The position numbers and the translations under genes are program-made. The notes under the pieces are model-generated. The model was given only the letters and a program-made list of their open reading frames with translations. It did not search any database and had not been told where the DNA came from. A stretch of 64,000 nt of DNA from Marivivens donghaensis (GTDB lineage: Bacteria; Pseudomonadota; Alphaproteobacteria; Rhodobacterales; Rhodobacteraceae), in NCBI RefSeq assembly GCF_011806565.1, contig NZ_JAATOP010000010.1, positions 47,895 to 111,894 of the forward strand, written 5' to 3'. This document shows positions 57,189-64,000 of this stretch, piece by piece (positions within the stretch are counted from its first letter, which is position 1; each line of letters begins with the position of its first letter).

Positions 57189-58541
57189 ATGCTCTCTTTC
57201 GACGAGCTGAAATCACAGGTCGCATCGGGCGCGATCGACACCGTTCTGGCCTGCATCGTGGACATGCAGGGCCGTCTGATGGGCAAGCGGTTCCACGCAC
57301 AGCACTTCGTGAACAGCGCATGGGAGGAAACCCATTGCTGTAACTACCTGCTGGCGACGGACCTCGAAATGTCCACGCCCGAAGGTTTTGCCGCGACCTC
57401 GTGGCAGAGCGGTTACGGCGACTACGTGATGAAGCCGGACCTGTCGACCATCCGCCCCGTGCCGTGGCTCGAAGGCACCGCAATGGTCATCTGCGACGTC
57501 ATCGACCACCACACCCACGAAGAAGTCCCGCACTCGCCGCGCGCCATGCTGAAAAAGCAGGTGAAGCGGCTCGAAGCGCTCGGCTACACTGCCATGATGG
57601 CGACCGAGCTGGAGTTCTTCCTCTTTGCCAAGAGCTTTGACGAAGTGCGCCGCAGCGGGTTCCGCGATCTCGAACCGATCTCGGCCTACAACGAAGATTA
57701 CCACATCTTCCAGACCACCAAAGAAGAGGGCGTGATGCGCCCGATCCGCAACCACCTCTATGCCGCAGGTATTCCGGTCGAGAACACCAAGGGCGAGGCG
57801 GAAGCAGGTCAGGAAGAGCTGAACATCAAATACGCCGACGCGATGAGCACGGCCGAATACCACACCATCGCCAAGCATGCGGTGAAGGAAATTGCGTGGC
57901 AGAACGGTCATGCGGCCAGCTTTATGGCCAAATACCGCGCTGACCGTGTAGGCTCGTCCAGCCACGTCCACCAGTCGCTCTGGCAGGACGGCAGCAACGC
58001 GTTCCACGATCCCGCCGACAAACGCGGCATGTCGGCAATCATGAAGTCCTACATGGCGGGCCTGATGAAATACGCGCCCGACTACACGTATTTCCTCGCG
58101 CCCTACATCAACAGCTACAAGCGTTTCCAGCGCGGCACATTTGCCCCGACCCGTATCATCTGGTCGGTCGATAACCGCACCGCCGGCTTCCGCCTCTGCG
58201 GCGAGAATTCCAAGGGCGTGCGCGTGGAATGCCGTATCGGCGGCTCGGACCTGAACCCGTATCTGGCCATGGCCGTGCAGCTTGCCGCAGGTATCGCAGG
58301 TATCGAAGAGGGGCTGACGCTTGAAGCGCCGTTCACCGGTGACGCCTACGAGGCTGAGGTTGGCGAAATCCCTGCCACCCTGCGCGATGCGCGCGTGACG
58401 CTGATGAAATCCGAGATGCTCCGCGAAGCCTTCGGCGACTGGACGATTGACCATTACGCCCGCGCAGCAGAAGTAGAAATCCAAGATTTCGACGCCGCCG
58501 TGACCGACTACGAGGTCGCGCGTGGTTTCGAACGTTCCTAA
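57189..58541 (+). CDS. Glutamine synthetase-like gamma-glutamyl-amine ligase
   Basis: ATP-dependent ligase joining glutamate to an amine, 450 residues. It has the GS fold marks MMATELEFFLF (metal Glu), EAEAGQEELNIKYADA, SSSHVHQSLW, NSYKRFQRGTFAP and ECRIGGSDLNPYLAMA, which diverge from true GlnA in the way of PuuA/GlnA4/IpuC-type enzymes. The adenylylation loop is absent. With an alcohol dehydrogenase, an aldehyde dehydrogenase and an amidohydrolase in the operon, the substrate is likely an amino alcohol or related amine. It follows AGGAGG-like AccGGAGG spacing. Confidence 0.85.
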   Translation: MLSFDELKSQVASGAIDTVLACIVDMQGRLMGKRFHAQHFVNSAWEETHCCNYLLATDLEMSTPEGFAATSWQSGYGDYVMKPDLSTIRPVPWLEGTAMVICDVIDHHTHEEVPHSPRAMLKKQVKRLEALGYTAMMATELEFFLFAKSFDEVRRSGFRDLEPISAYNEDYHIFQTTKEEGVMRPIRNHLYAAGIPVENTKGEAEAGQEELNIKYADAMSTAEYHTIAKHAVKEIAWQNGHAASFMAKYRADRVGSSSHVHQSLWQDGSNAFHDPADKRGMSAIMKSYMAGLMKYAPDYTYFLAPYINSYKRFQRGTFAPTRIIWSVDNRTAGFRLCGENSKGVRVECRIGGSDLNPYLAMAVQLAAGIAGIEEGLTLEAPFTGDAYEAEVGEIPATLRDARVTLMKSEMLREAFGDWTIDHYARAAEVEIQDFDAAVTDYEVARGFERS

Positions 58542-58557
58542 ATTCCAAGAGGACACC

Positions 58558-59940
58558 ATGACAGGGCAACTGAAGTGTATTTCGCCCATTGACGGCTCCG
58601 TTTTCGCGACCCGCGAAACGCTCTCCAAGGACGATGCGTTCGCCGCCGCCAAACGCGCGCGTGATGCACAGACCGCATGGGCCGCGCGCCCGCTGACAGA
58701 GCGTATCGAACTGGTGCTGGCCGGTGTCGCAGCCGTCGGCGCGATGAACGACGAGATCGTGCCGGAACTGGCGCACATGATGGGCCGTCCGACCCGCTAC
58801 GGCGGTGAATTCGGCGGCTTCAACGAGCGCGCCAGCTACATGGCAGAGATCGCCGAAAGCAGCCTCGCCGATATCGAGGTGGGCGAGGACGCGACCTTCA
58901 AGCGTTACATCAAGCGCGTCCCGCACGGCGTCGTCTTCGTCGTCGCGCCGTGGAACTACCCCTACATGACCGCCATCAACACGGTCGCGCCCGCTCTGAT
59001 CGCGGGGAACACCGTGGTGCTGAAGCACGCGACCCAGACCCTGCTGGTCGGTGAGCGTATGGCCAAGGCATTCCACTCCGCCGGCGTGCCCGAGGACGTA
59101 TTCATCAACGTCTTCCTCGACCACGACACCACCAACGACCTGATCGCCGGCAATGCGTTCGATTTCGTCAACTTCACCGGCTCGGTCGGTGGCGGCAAGG
59201 CGATGGAGCAGGCGGCGGCAGGCACCTTCACCGGCGTTGGGCTGGAGCTTGGCGGTAAAGATCCGGGCTACGTCATGGAGGACGCCGATCTCGACGCGGC
59301 CGTCGCAACGCTCGTCGATGCGGCGATGTTCAACTCGGGCCAGTGCTGCTGCGGCATCGAACGCATCTACGTCCACGAAAGCCTCTTTGACGCCTTCGTC
59401 GAAAAGGCTGTGGAGACTGTGAACGGCTACAAACTCGGCAGCCCGCTCGACGCCGACACCACCATCGGCCCGATGGCCAACGTCCGCTTCGCCAAGGAAG
59501 TCCGCGAACAGATCGCAGAGGCCGTCGCAGCGGGTGCCAAGACCCACATCGACACCTTTGCCGAAGACGATGGCGCCGCCTACCTGACGCCGCAGATCCT
59601 CACCAACGTGTCCCACGACATGCGCGTGATGAAAGAAGAAAGCTTCGGCCCCGTTGTCGGCATCATGCCCGTCAAGAGCGATGAAGAAGCCATCGCGCTG
59701 ATGAACGACAGCGAATACGGCCTGACGGTCTCGCTTTGGACGCAGGACGTGGACCGCGCGATTGCCGTGGGCGATCAACTCGAAACCGGCACTGTGTTCA
59801 TGAACCGCGCCGACTATCTCGATCCGGCGCTGTGCTGGACGGGCTGCAAGAACACGGGGCGGGGCGGCGGCCTTTCGGTGATCGGCTATCAGAACCTCAC
59901 CCGTCCGAAATCCTACCATCTCAAGAAGGTGACGAAATGA
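58558..59940 (+). CDS. Aldehyde dehydrogenase of the gamma-glutamyl pathway
   Basis: NAD(P)-dependent aldehyde dehydrogenase, 460 residues. Motifs: VVAPWNYPYMTAINTVAPAL, the cofactor loop FTGSVGGGKAMEQ, the general base in LELGGKDPGYV and the catalytic Cys in NSGQCCCGIERIY. The ATG at 58558 follows AAGAGGA; an in-frame ATG earlier would overlap the ligase. It overlaps the alcohol dehydrogenase start (ATGA), so the two probably act on one intermediate: alcohol to aldehyde to acid on the gamma-glutamylated compound. Confidence 0.87.
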   Translation: MTGQLKCISPIDGSVFATRETLSKDDAFAAAKRARDAQTAWAARPLTERIELVLAGVAAVGAMNDEIVPELAHMMGRPTRYGGEFGGFNERASYMAEIAESSLADIEVGEDATFKRYIKRVPHGVVFVVAPWNYPYMTAINTVAPALIAGNTVVLKHATQTLLVGERMAKAFHSAGVPEDVFINVFLDHDTTNDLIAGNAFDFVNFTGSVGGGKAMEQAAAGTFTGVGLELGGKDPGYVMEDADLDAAVATLVDAAMFNSGQCCCGIERIYVHESLFDAFVEKAVETVNGYKLGSPLDADTTIGPMANVRFAKEVREQIAEAVAAGAKTHIDTFAEDDGAAYLTPQILTNVSHDMRVMKEESFGPVVGIMPVKSDEEAIALMNDSEYGLTVSLWTQDVDRAIAVGDQLETGTVFMNRADYLDPALCWTGCKNTGRGGGLSVIGYQNLTRPKSYHLKKVTK

Positions 59941-61082
59941 AAATCGTAGGAAACTGGTCCTATCCGACCGCTGTGAAATTCGGCGCTGGCCGGATCAAGG
60001 AACTCCCCGCCGCGCTGGCGCAGGCCGGTATCACCCGCCCGCTGCTGGTCACCGACCGCGGTCTGGCCGATATGGCGATCACCCAGTCGACGCTGGATAT
60101 CCTTGAGGAATCCGGCTTTGGCCGCGCGATCTTTGCCGACGTTGATCCGAACCCGACCGAAGTGAACCTCGCCAAGGGCGTCGAGGTCTACAAGGCCGGC
60201 GGTCATGACGGCGTCATTGCATTCGGCGGCGGCTCGGGCCTCGATCTGGGCAAAATGGTTGCCTTCATGGCGGGCCAGACCCGCCCGATCTGGGATTTTG
60301 AGGATGTGGGCGACTGGTGGACCCGCGCCGATGCGGACGCCATCGCGCCGATCATCGCAGTGCCGACCACGGCGGGCACTGGCTCCGAAGTGGGCCGCGC
60401 CTCGGTCATCACCAACAGCGTTACCCACGTCAAAAAGATCATTTTCCACCCGAAGGTTCTGCCGACCGTGGTCATTGCCGACCCCGAACTGACCATGGGA
60501 ATGCCGAAGTTCATCACCGCAGGCACCGGCCTTGATGCCTTCGCGCACTGCGTCGAAGCGTTCTCCAGCCCGTTCTATCACCCGATGAGCCAAGGCATCG
60601 CGCTCGAAGGGATGCGCCTCGTGATCGAGAACCTGCCGAAAGCCTACAACGACGGCACCGACCTTGAAGCACGCTCGAACATGATGGCTGCCGCCGCCAT
60701 GGGCGCTGTGGCGTTCCAGAAGGGCCTTGGCGCGATCCACGCGCTGTCGCACCCGATTGGTGCGGTGTTCAACACCCACCACGGCACCACGAACGCTGTC
60801 TGTATGCCTGCGGTTCTGGAACTGAACGCCTCGGCCATTGCCGACCGTTTCGACCGCGCGGCGAGCTACATCGGCGTGGACGGCGGTTTCGATGGCTTCC
60901 GCAGCTTCGTGCAGGACTTCAACGACAGCTTCGCCATTCCGCGCAAACTGTCCGAAATGGGCGCGTCGCTGGACAAGATCGACGAACTGGTGCCCGCCGC
61001 GCTCGCCGACCCGTCCTGCGGTGGCAACCCGATCGAACTGACCGAGTCGAACGTCCGCGCGCTTTTCGAAGCCGTCATTTAA
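59937..61082 (+). CDS. Iron-containing alcohol dehydrogenase
   Basis: Group III metal-dependent alcohol dehydrogenase, 381 residues. NAD site GGHDGVIAFGGGSGLDLGK, metal ligands in GTGLDAFAHCVEAFSSPFYH and AIHALSHPIGAVFNTHHGTT. The ATG at 59937 overlaps the aldehyde dehydrogenase stop. As the last enzyme gene before a strong terminator, it probably oxidises the hydroxyl group of the gamma-glutamylated substrate. Confidence 0.9.
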   Translation: MKIVGNWSYPTAVKFGAGRIKELPAALAQAGITRPLLVTDRGLADMAITQSTLDILEESGFGRAIFADVDPNPTEVNLAKGVEVYKAGGHDGVIAFGGGSGLDLGKMVAFMAGQTRPIWDFEDVGDWWTRADADAIAPIIAVPTTAGTGSEVGRASVITNSVTHVKKIIFHPKVLPTVVIADPELTMGMPKFITAGTGLDAFAHCVEAFSSPFYHPMSQGIALEGMRLVIENLPKAYNDGTDLEARSNMMAAAAMGAVAFQKGLGAIHALSHPIGAVFNTHHGTTNAVCMPAVLELNASAIADRFDRAASYIGVDGGFDGFRSFVQDFNDSFAIPRKLSEMGASLDKIDELVPAALADPSCGGNPIELTESNVRALFEAVI

Positions 61083-61101
61083 GGCGTTCGTTGCATTTTC
61101 A

Positions 61102-61130
61102 GGCGCTCCGCTGCGGCGGGGCGTCTTTTT
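61102..61130 (+). terminator. Terminator after the iron alcohol dehydrogenase gene
   Basis: GGCGCTCCGC and GCGGGGCGTC form a 10-bp stem with two G-U pairs around TGCG, followed by TTTTT. Confidence 0.85.
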
Positions 61131-61301
61131 CGTGCCCGCCTAATGGGCAAACTGCAGCAAATTGGGCACACATCAGGTGACAGTTTGCAAATTGGGATAG
61201 TCGTAATCTCGGAAGAGATTTGCCGGTCTCGAAAAATATTGCATCTTGGAATCAAGATTGGCGTGGCGCTGATCCGAAACGAACCGGTTCTCGGCAAGTT
61301 T

Positions 61302-61371
61302 GAGAAAGCCGCCTGACCCTCTGCCTTCCTCCTCCTCCCGGCAGAGCGCGTCGGCGGCTTTTTTCGTTTTT
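61302..61371 (+). repeat. Second copy of the nrtA-leader terminator module, opposite strand
   Basis: This 70-base stretch matches the minus-strand nrtA leader terminator (about 45811 to 45742) at nearly all positions, with two small gaps and about five substitutions. Shared parts are GAG(C)AAAGCCGC, GACCCTCTGCC, the loop TTCCTCCTCCC and GGCTTTTTTCGTTTTTCCC. Stems GCCGCC/GGCGGC and CTCTGCC/GGCAGAG and a U6 run make it a good terminator. Upstream, only a degenerate P1-like hairpin is visible. The 406-base gap 61083-61488 holds this, the terminator at 61102 and AT-rich sequence that may be the exbB promoter. Confidence 0.75.
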
Positions 61372-61488
61372 CCCAATCTATTCCGCGACATCTGCAAAGT
61401 TGACTATTTTTATAGGTATTGGCTTTACGATTTTCGACGTCTGAGTTACTGACTAAATCACTCAAGTAATTCCAGCCCAGAGCCAGCC

Positions 61489-62139
61489 ATGCCCCAGACC
61501 GTCGATTTCGCCGCCGCTTTTCGCCTGATCGTGGACGCCGGACCGTCGATCTGGGCGCTCACCGCGCTGAGCATCGTGGCCGTGGCGCTGATCCTCTGGA
61601 AGATCAGCCAACTGGTTCGCCTCGGCGCGTGGAACGGGGGCAGGGCGACGCAGACCGCGCTCCGCCGGATGGAGCAGGGCGACCGCGAGGCGGCCCGCAA
61701 ATTGCTCCTCGGTCGCCGGACGCTGCGCGCGCGGATCGTGTCCTACGCCATGACCACGCGGCTCTTTGGCGGGCTGCCCGAAAGCGCCGCGCGAGAGGAC
61801 ACTGAACGCTTCGCCGCCGCTTACCTCGAACGCACCCGTGCCGGTCTGCGCCCCTTGGAGCTCGTCGTGACGATCGCGCCGCTCCTCGGTTTGCTTGGCA
61901 CCGTCCTCGGCATGATCGACGCGTTCCAAGCGCTCCAAGACAGCGGCGCTTCCGCCGATCCCTCGGACCTCGCGGGCGGTATTTGGGAGGCGCTTCTGAC
62001 CACGGCCTACGGCATGGCCATCGCGATCCCGGCCTCCATCGCGCTGACGTGGTTCGAGGGCATCGCAGACCGCCTCCGCCACGAAATCGAGGACGGTGCG
62101 ACCCGCGTGTTCGTCTATGCCAGCAAGGCCGGCCTCTGA
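61489..62139 (+). CDS. exbB: ExbB/TolQ-family proton channel protein
   Basis: Inner-membrane energiser subunit, 216 residues with three membrane helices (IWALTALSIVAVALILWKIS; VVTIAPLLGLLGTVLGMIDA; GIWEALLTTAYGMAIAIPAS). The conserved Pro/Gly of helix 2 and Thr-rich helix 3 are present. It opens the exbB-exbD-exbD-tonB operon that powers outer-membrane TonB-dependent receptors; no receptor gene is in the window. Confidence 0.88.
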   Translation: MPQTVDFAAAFRLIVDAGPSIWALTALSIVAVALILWKISQLVRLGAWNGGRATQTALRRMEQGDREAARKLLLGRRTLRARIVSYAMTTRLFGGLPESAAREDTERFAAAYLERTRAGLRPLELVVTIAPLLGLLGTVLGMIDAFQALQDSGASADPSDLAGGIWEALLTTAYGMAIAIPASIALTWFEGIADRLRHEIEDGATRVFVYASKAGL

Positions 62140-62142
62140 TCC

Positions 62143-62517
62143 ATGTTCGACTTCGCCCCTGTCCGCAAACGGCGCAGGATCAGCCTGACGCCCATGATCG
62201 ACGTGGTGTTCCTGCTGCTGATCTTCTTCATGCTGGTGTCGCGTTTCGGCACCGACATGCACGTCGCGCTCGGCCTCGCGTCGGGCAGCGGCGACAGCTA
62301 TTCCGGCCCGCCGCGACTGGTCACGGTGCTGCCCGAGGGTGTCGAACTCAACGGTATCGCGGTCGATGACATCGCGGCAGAGGTCGCGCCGCTGACCGAA
62401 AGCGCGGATGACATCATCGTTCTCAAAGCTGCCGAGGCGACCGATCTGGGCCGTGTGGTCGCCGTCATGGACGATCTGCGCGGGGCAGGCTTTTCACATC
62501 TGGTGCTGCTGGAGTAG
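62143..62517 (+). CDS. exbD: ExbD family protein (catalytic Asp present)
   Basis: Single-span inner-membrane protein, 124 residues. The membrane helix reads TPMIDVVFLLLIFFMLVSRF with the protonatable Asp essential in ExbD/TolR, followed by a periplasmic domain ending DDLRGAGFSHLVLLE. It follows exbB by three bases and precedes a second, different exbD. Confidence 0.88.
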   Translation: MFDFAPVRKRRRISLTPMIDVVFLLLIFFMLVSRFGTDMHVALGLASGSGDSYSGPPRLVTVLPEGVELNGIAVDDIAAEVAPLTESADDIIVLKAAEATDLGRVVAVMDDLRGAGFSHLVLLE

Positions 62518-62520
62518 CCG

Positions 62521-62913
62521 ATGAAATTCGCCGTTACCCACCGCAAACAGCCGCTGGAAAGCGTGATACCGATGATCAACGTGGTGTTCCTGCTGTTGAT
62601 CTTCTTCCTCATGAGCGCCCGGATGTCCCCGCCCGAACCGGTCGAGGTCACGCCGCCGCAATCCAGCGCCGATGACCCCGCCGATCTCGACGCCGTGCTG
62701 TATGTCGGGGCGGACGGTGTGGCGGCCTATCGGGACGCCCGCGATGCAGAGGCGCTGACCGCCTACGCCGCTGCGCTGTGCGGTGGGGACTGTGACGGAG
62801 CCGCTGCGACCTTGCGCGCGGACACTGGCGCGCCAGCGGTGAAGATCGCCGCGCTTCTGACGCAACTCGCGGGCCTCGGCATTGCGGACGTCGAACTGGT
62901 GACGCAGCCATGA
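62521..62913 (+). CDS. exbD: Second ExbD-like protein with Asn in place of the membrane Asp
   Basis: ExbD-like protein, 130 residues. Its helix reads IPMINVVFLLLIFFLMSARM; the codon at the key position is AAC, so the proton-carrying Asp is Asn. The periplasmic domain (DAVLYVGADGVAAYRDARDA) differs from its neighbour and has a Cys pair (ALCGGDCDG). It probably pairs with the first ExbD in a mixed dimer. It overlaps tonB by four bases. Confidence 0.85.
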   Translation: MKFAVTHRKQPLESVIPMINVVFLLLIFFLMSARMSPPEPVEVTPPQSSADDPADLDAVLYVGADGVAAYRDARDAEALTAYAAALCGGDCDGAAATLRADTGAPAVKIAALLTQLAGLGIADVELVTQP

Positions 62914-63740
62914 AGCGCGCGTTGGAAACAGCCCTCTGGGGCGTGATCGCGATTGGCCTACACGCGGGGGCGGTGTCGCTGTTCCTGAGCGACGAAGGTG
63001 CGGCAGAGAGCGCCGGATCGGGCGGCGAGGCGCAGCTGTCGCTCGTTGCCGCGAGTGCCTCGGTCGCTGCGATGGTGGACGAATGGGAACGCCCGCCCGA
63101 GGTACAAACCGCGCCCGCGATGACCGCCCCGACAGCGCCCGCCATGCCGCAAATGCCCGCGATGACGGCTCCCGTGATGGACTCCCCGATGGCGCCCGCG
63201 ATGCCCTCCGCACCTGCCTTGCCAATGGCTTCGCCCCAGCCGCCGCAGATCGACACGGCTCCGGCAGAGCGTCAGCCCGACCAGATGCCAGAGATCGCCG
63301 AGGGCGCCTTCACCCGGCCGCCCGTGCGGCCCGCTGATCTATCGCCTCCCGCTCCGAAACAGGAACCCGTGCAGGCCCAGACGGCATCGGGCAGTGGTGG
63401 GTCGACCAACGCGGGGCAGGCCCAAGCCCGCGCCGAGGCGCAAGCGGCAGAGGCGCGACGTCAGTCGCTCGTCATGCAATGGGGCGCGCAGGTCGCGGCT
63501 GCTGTGGAGCGGCGTAAGCGCTATCCGTCGGCAGCGCGCGGCGCGGCGGGTAGGGTGACGGTGCGGATCACGGTGGCCGCCAACGGCGGGCTGCAATCCA
63601 TCGCTGTGGTCTCGTCTTCCGGCAACGAGGCGCTGGACCAAGCGGCCATCCGCGCCGCCCAGACCGCCCGTTATCCGCCAGCGCCAAGCGGGCTGCCGGA
63701 TCCGAGCTACAGCTTCAATCTGCCGATCAGTTTCCAGTAA
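62910..63740 (+). CDS. tonB: TonB family energy transducer
   Basis: Links the ExbBD motor to outer-membrane receptors, 276 residues. An N-terminal membrane anchor (ALWGVIAIGLHAGAVSLFLS) is followed by a long linker rich in Met, Ala and Pro (residues about 70-120: repeated APAMP and APVM units) where usual TonB has Pro-Lys/Pro-Glu repeats. The C-terminal TonB domain reads RYPSAARGAAGRVTVRITVA and ends SYSFNLPISFQ. Its stop directly abuts the convergent ABC gene. Confidence 0.87.
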   Translation: MKRALETALWGVIAIGLHAGAVSLFLSDEGAAESAGSGGEAQLSLVAASASVAAMVDEWERPPEVQTAPAMTAPTAPAMPQMPAMTAPVMDSPMAPAMPSAPALPMASPQPPQIDTAPAERQPDQMPEIAEGAFTRPPVRPADLSPPAPKQEPVQAQTASGSGGSTNAGQAQARAEAQAAEARRQSLVMQWGAQVAAAVERRKRYPSAARGAAGRVTVRITVAANGGLQSIAVVSSSGNEALDQAAIRAAQTARYPPAPSGLPDPSYSFNLPISFQ

Positions 63741-64000
63741 TCAGGCGATGGTGGCGAGGCGGGCGAAGGCTCCTCCGCGCTCCTTCAGTTCATCGTGGCC
63801 GCCCTGTTCGATCACGCGGCCTTCCTCCAGCACGACGACTTTATCGGCGCTGCGGATGGTGGACAGGCGGTGCGCGATGACCAGCGTGGTGCGGTCCTTG
63901 GACAGCTCGGTCAGCGACGCCTGAATGGCACGCTCGGTCTGCGGATCGAGCGCCGAAGTCGCCTCGTCGAGGATCAGGATCGGTGGATTGCGCAGGAAGG
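63741..64000 (-). CDS. ABC exporter ATPase domain (N-terminus outside window)
   Basis: C-terminal 86 residues of an ABC transporter, read from the right edge: [20 protein letters not shown] (Walker B and D-loop), [20 protein letters not shown] (switch His) and the end [11 protein letters not shown]. The pattern is that of type IV exporters (MsbA/multidrug family), which have the ATPase fused after the membrane domain. The rest lies beyond position 64000. It converges on tonB with no gap. Confidence 0.85.
   Translation of the reverse strand, partial: FLRNPPILILDEATSALDPQTERAIQASLTELSKDRTTLVIAHRLSTIRSADKVVVLEEGRVIEQGGHDELKERGGAFARLATIA

Overview
The window is chromosomal DNA from an alphaproteobacterium, most likely the Roseobacter group of the Rhodobacteraceae. 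This is inferred from high G+C, dense ATGA-coupled operons, the rhizobial-type rhamnose operon (rhaRSTPQUK/rhaDI), a TRAP transporter, glycine betaine demethylase GbcAB and a NasST-controlled assimilatory nitrate cluster. I saw no transposase, integrase, CRISPR array, rRNA or convincing tRNA. It reads as a run of catabolic and nutrient-acquisition modules.

Layout. 1-9945: L-rhamnose uptake and catabolism, with rhaR-S-T-P-Q-U-K on the minus strand and rhaD-rhaI on the plus strand, back to back around a DeoR-type operator. 9964-26822: a quinoprotein alcohol oxidation region with a PQQ ethanol dehydrogenase carrying the lanthanide-type Asp, cytochrome c PedF, a MoxJ/PedG-like periplasmic protein, the PQQ-associated ABC/beta-propeller operon, a NosR-like membrane flavo-iron-sulfur protein with its ApbE flavin transferase, acetaldehyde dehydrogenase ExaC, an AcoR-like regulator and a split NitT/TauT-type ABC importer. 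A shared 12-18 bp box lies in front of several of these units. 26843-34726: carnitine / gamma-butyrobetaine metabolism, with a CoA-dependent branch (acyl-CoA dehydrogenase, ADP-forming CoA ligase, CaiD) next to an oxygen-dependent branch (BBOX/TMLD-type dioxygenase plus a class II aldolase), each with its own regulator.

34733-47712: nitrate assimilation on the minus strand (nasT-nasS, a leader with NasT antitermination hairpins and a terminator, nrtA-nrtB-fused nrtCD-nirB-nirD-nasA-cysG). 47884-49645: an SDR / LysR divergent pair. 49642-52258: gbcB-gbcA behind a cobalamin riboswitch, an unexpected pairing. 52354-61082: an RpiR regulator divergent from an operon of N-formylglutamate amidohydrolase-like hydrolase, TRAP transporter, glutamine-synthetase-like ligase, aldehyde dehydrogenase and iron alcohol dehydrogenase. 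This set fits uptake of an amino alcohol-type compound and its degradation through gamma-glutamylated intermediates. 61489-63740: exbB-exbD-exbD-tonB, with the second ExbD lacking the essential Asp. 63741-64000: the C-terminal end of an ABC exporter ATPase that runs off the window.

The modules connect metabolically: carnitine and betaines feed GbcAB demethylation, alcohols pass from the periplasmic PQQ enzyme to ExaC, and nitrate supplies nitrogen. Start codons were chosen from Shine-Dalgarno spacing, gene overlap and family length, and are inferences.
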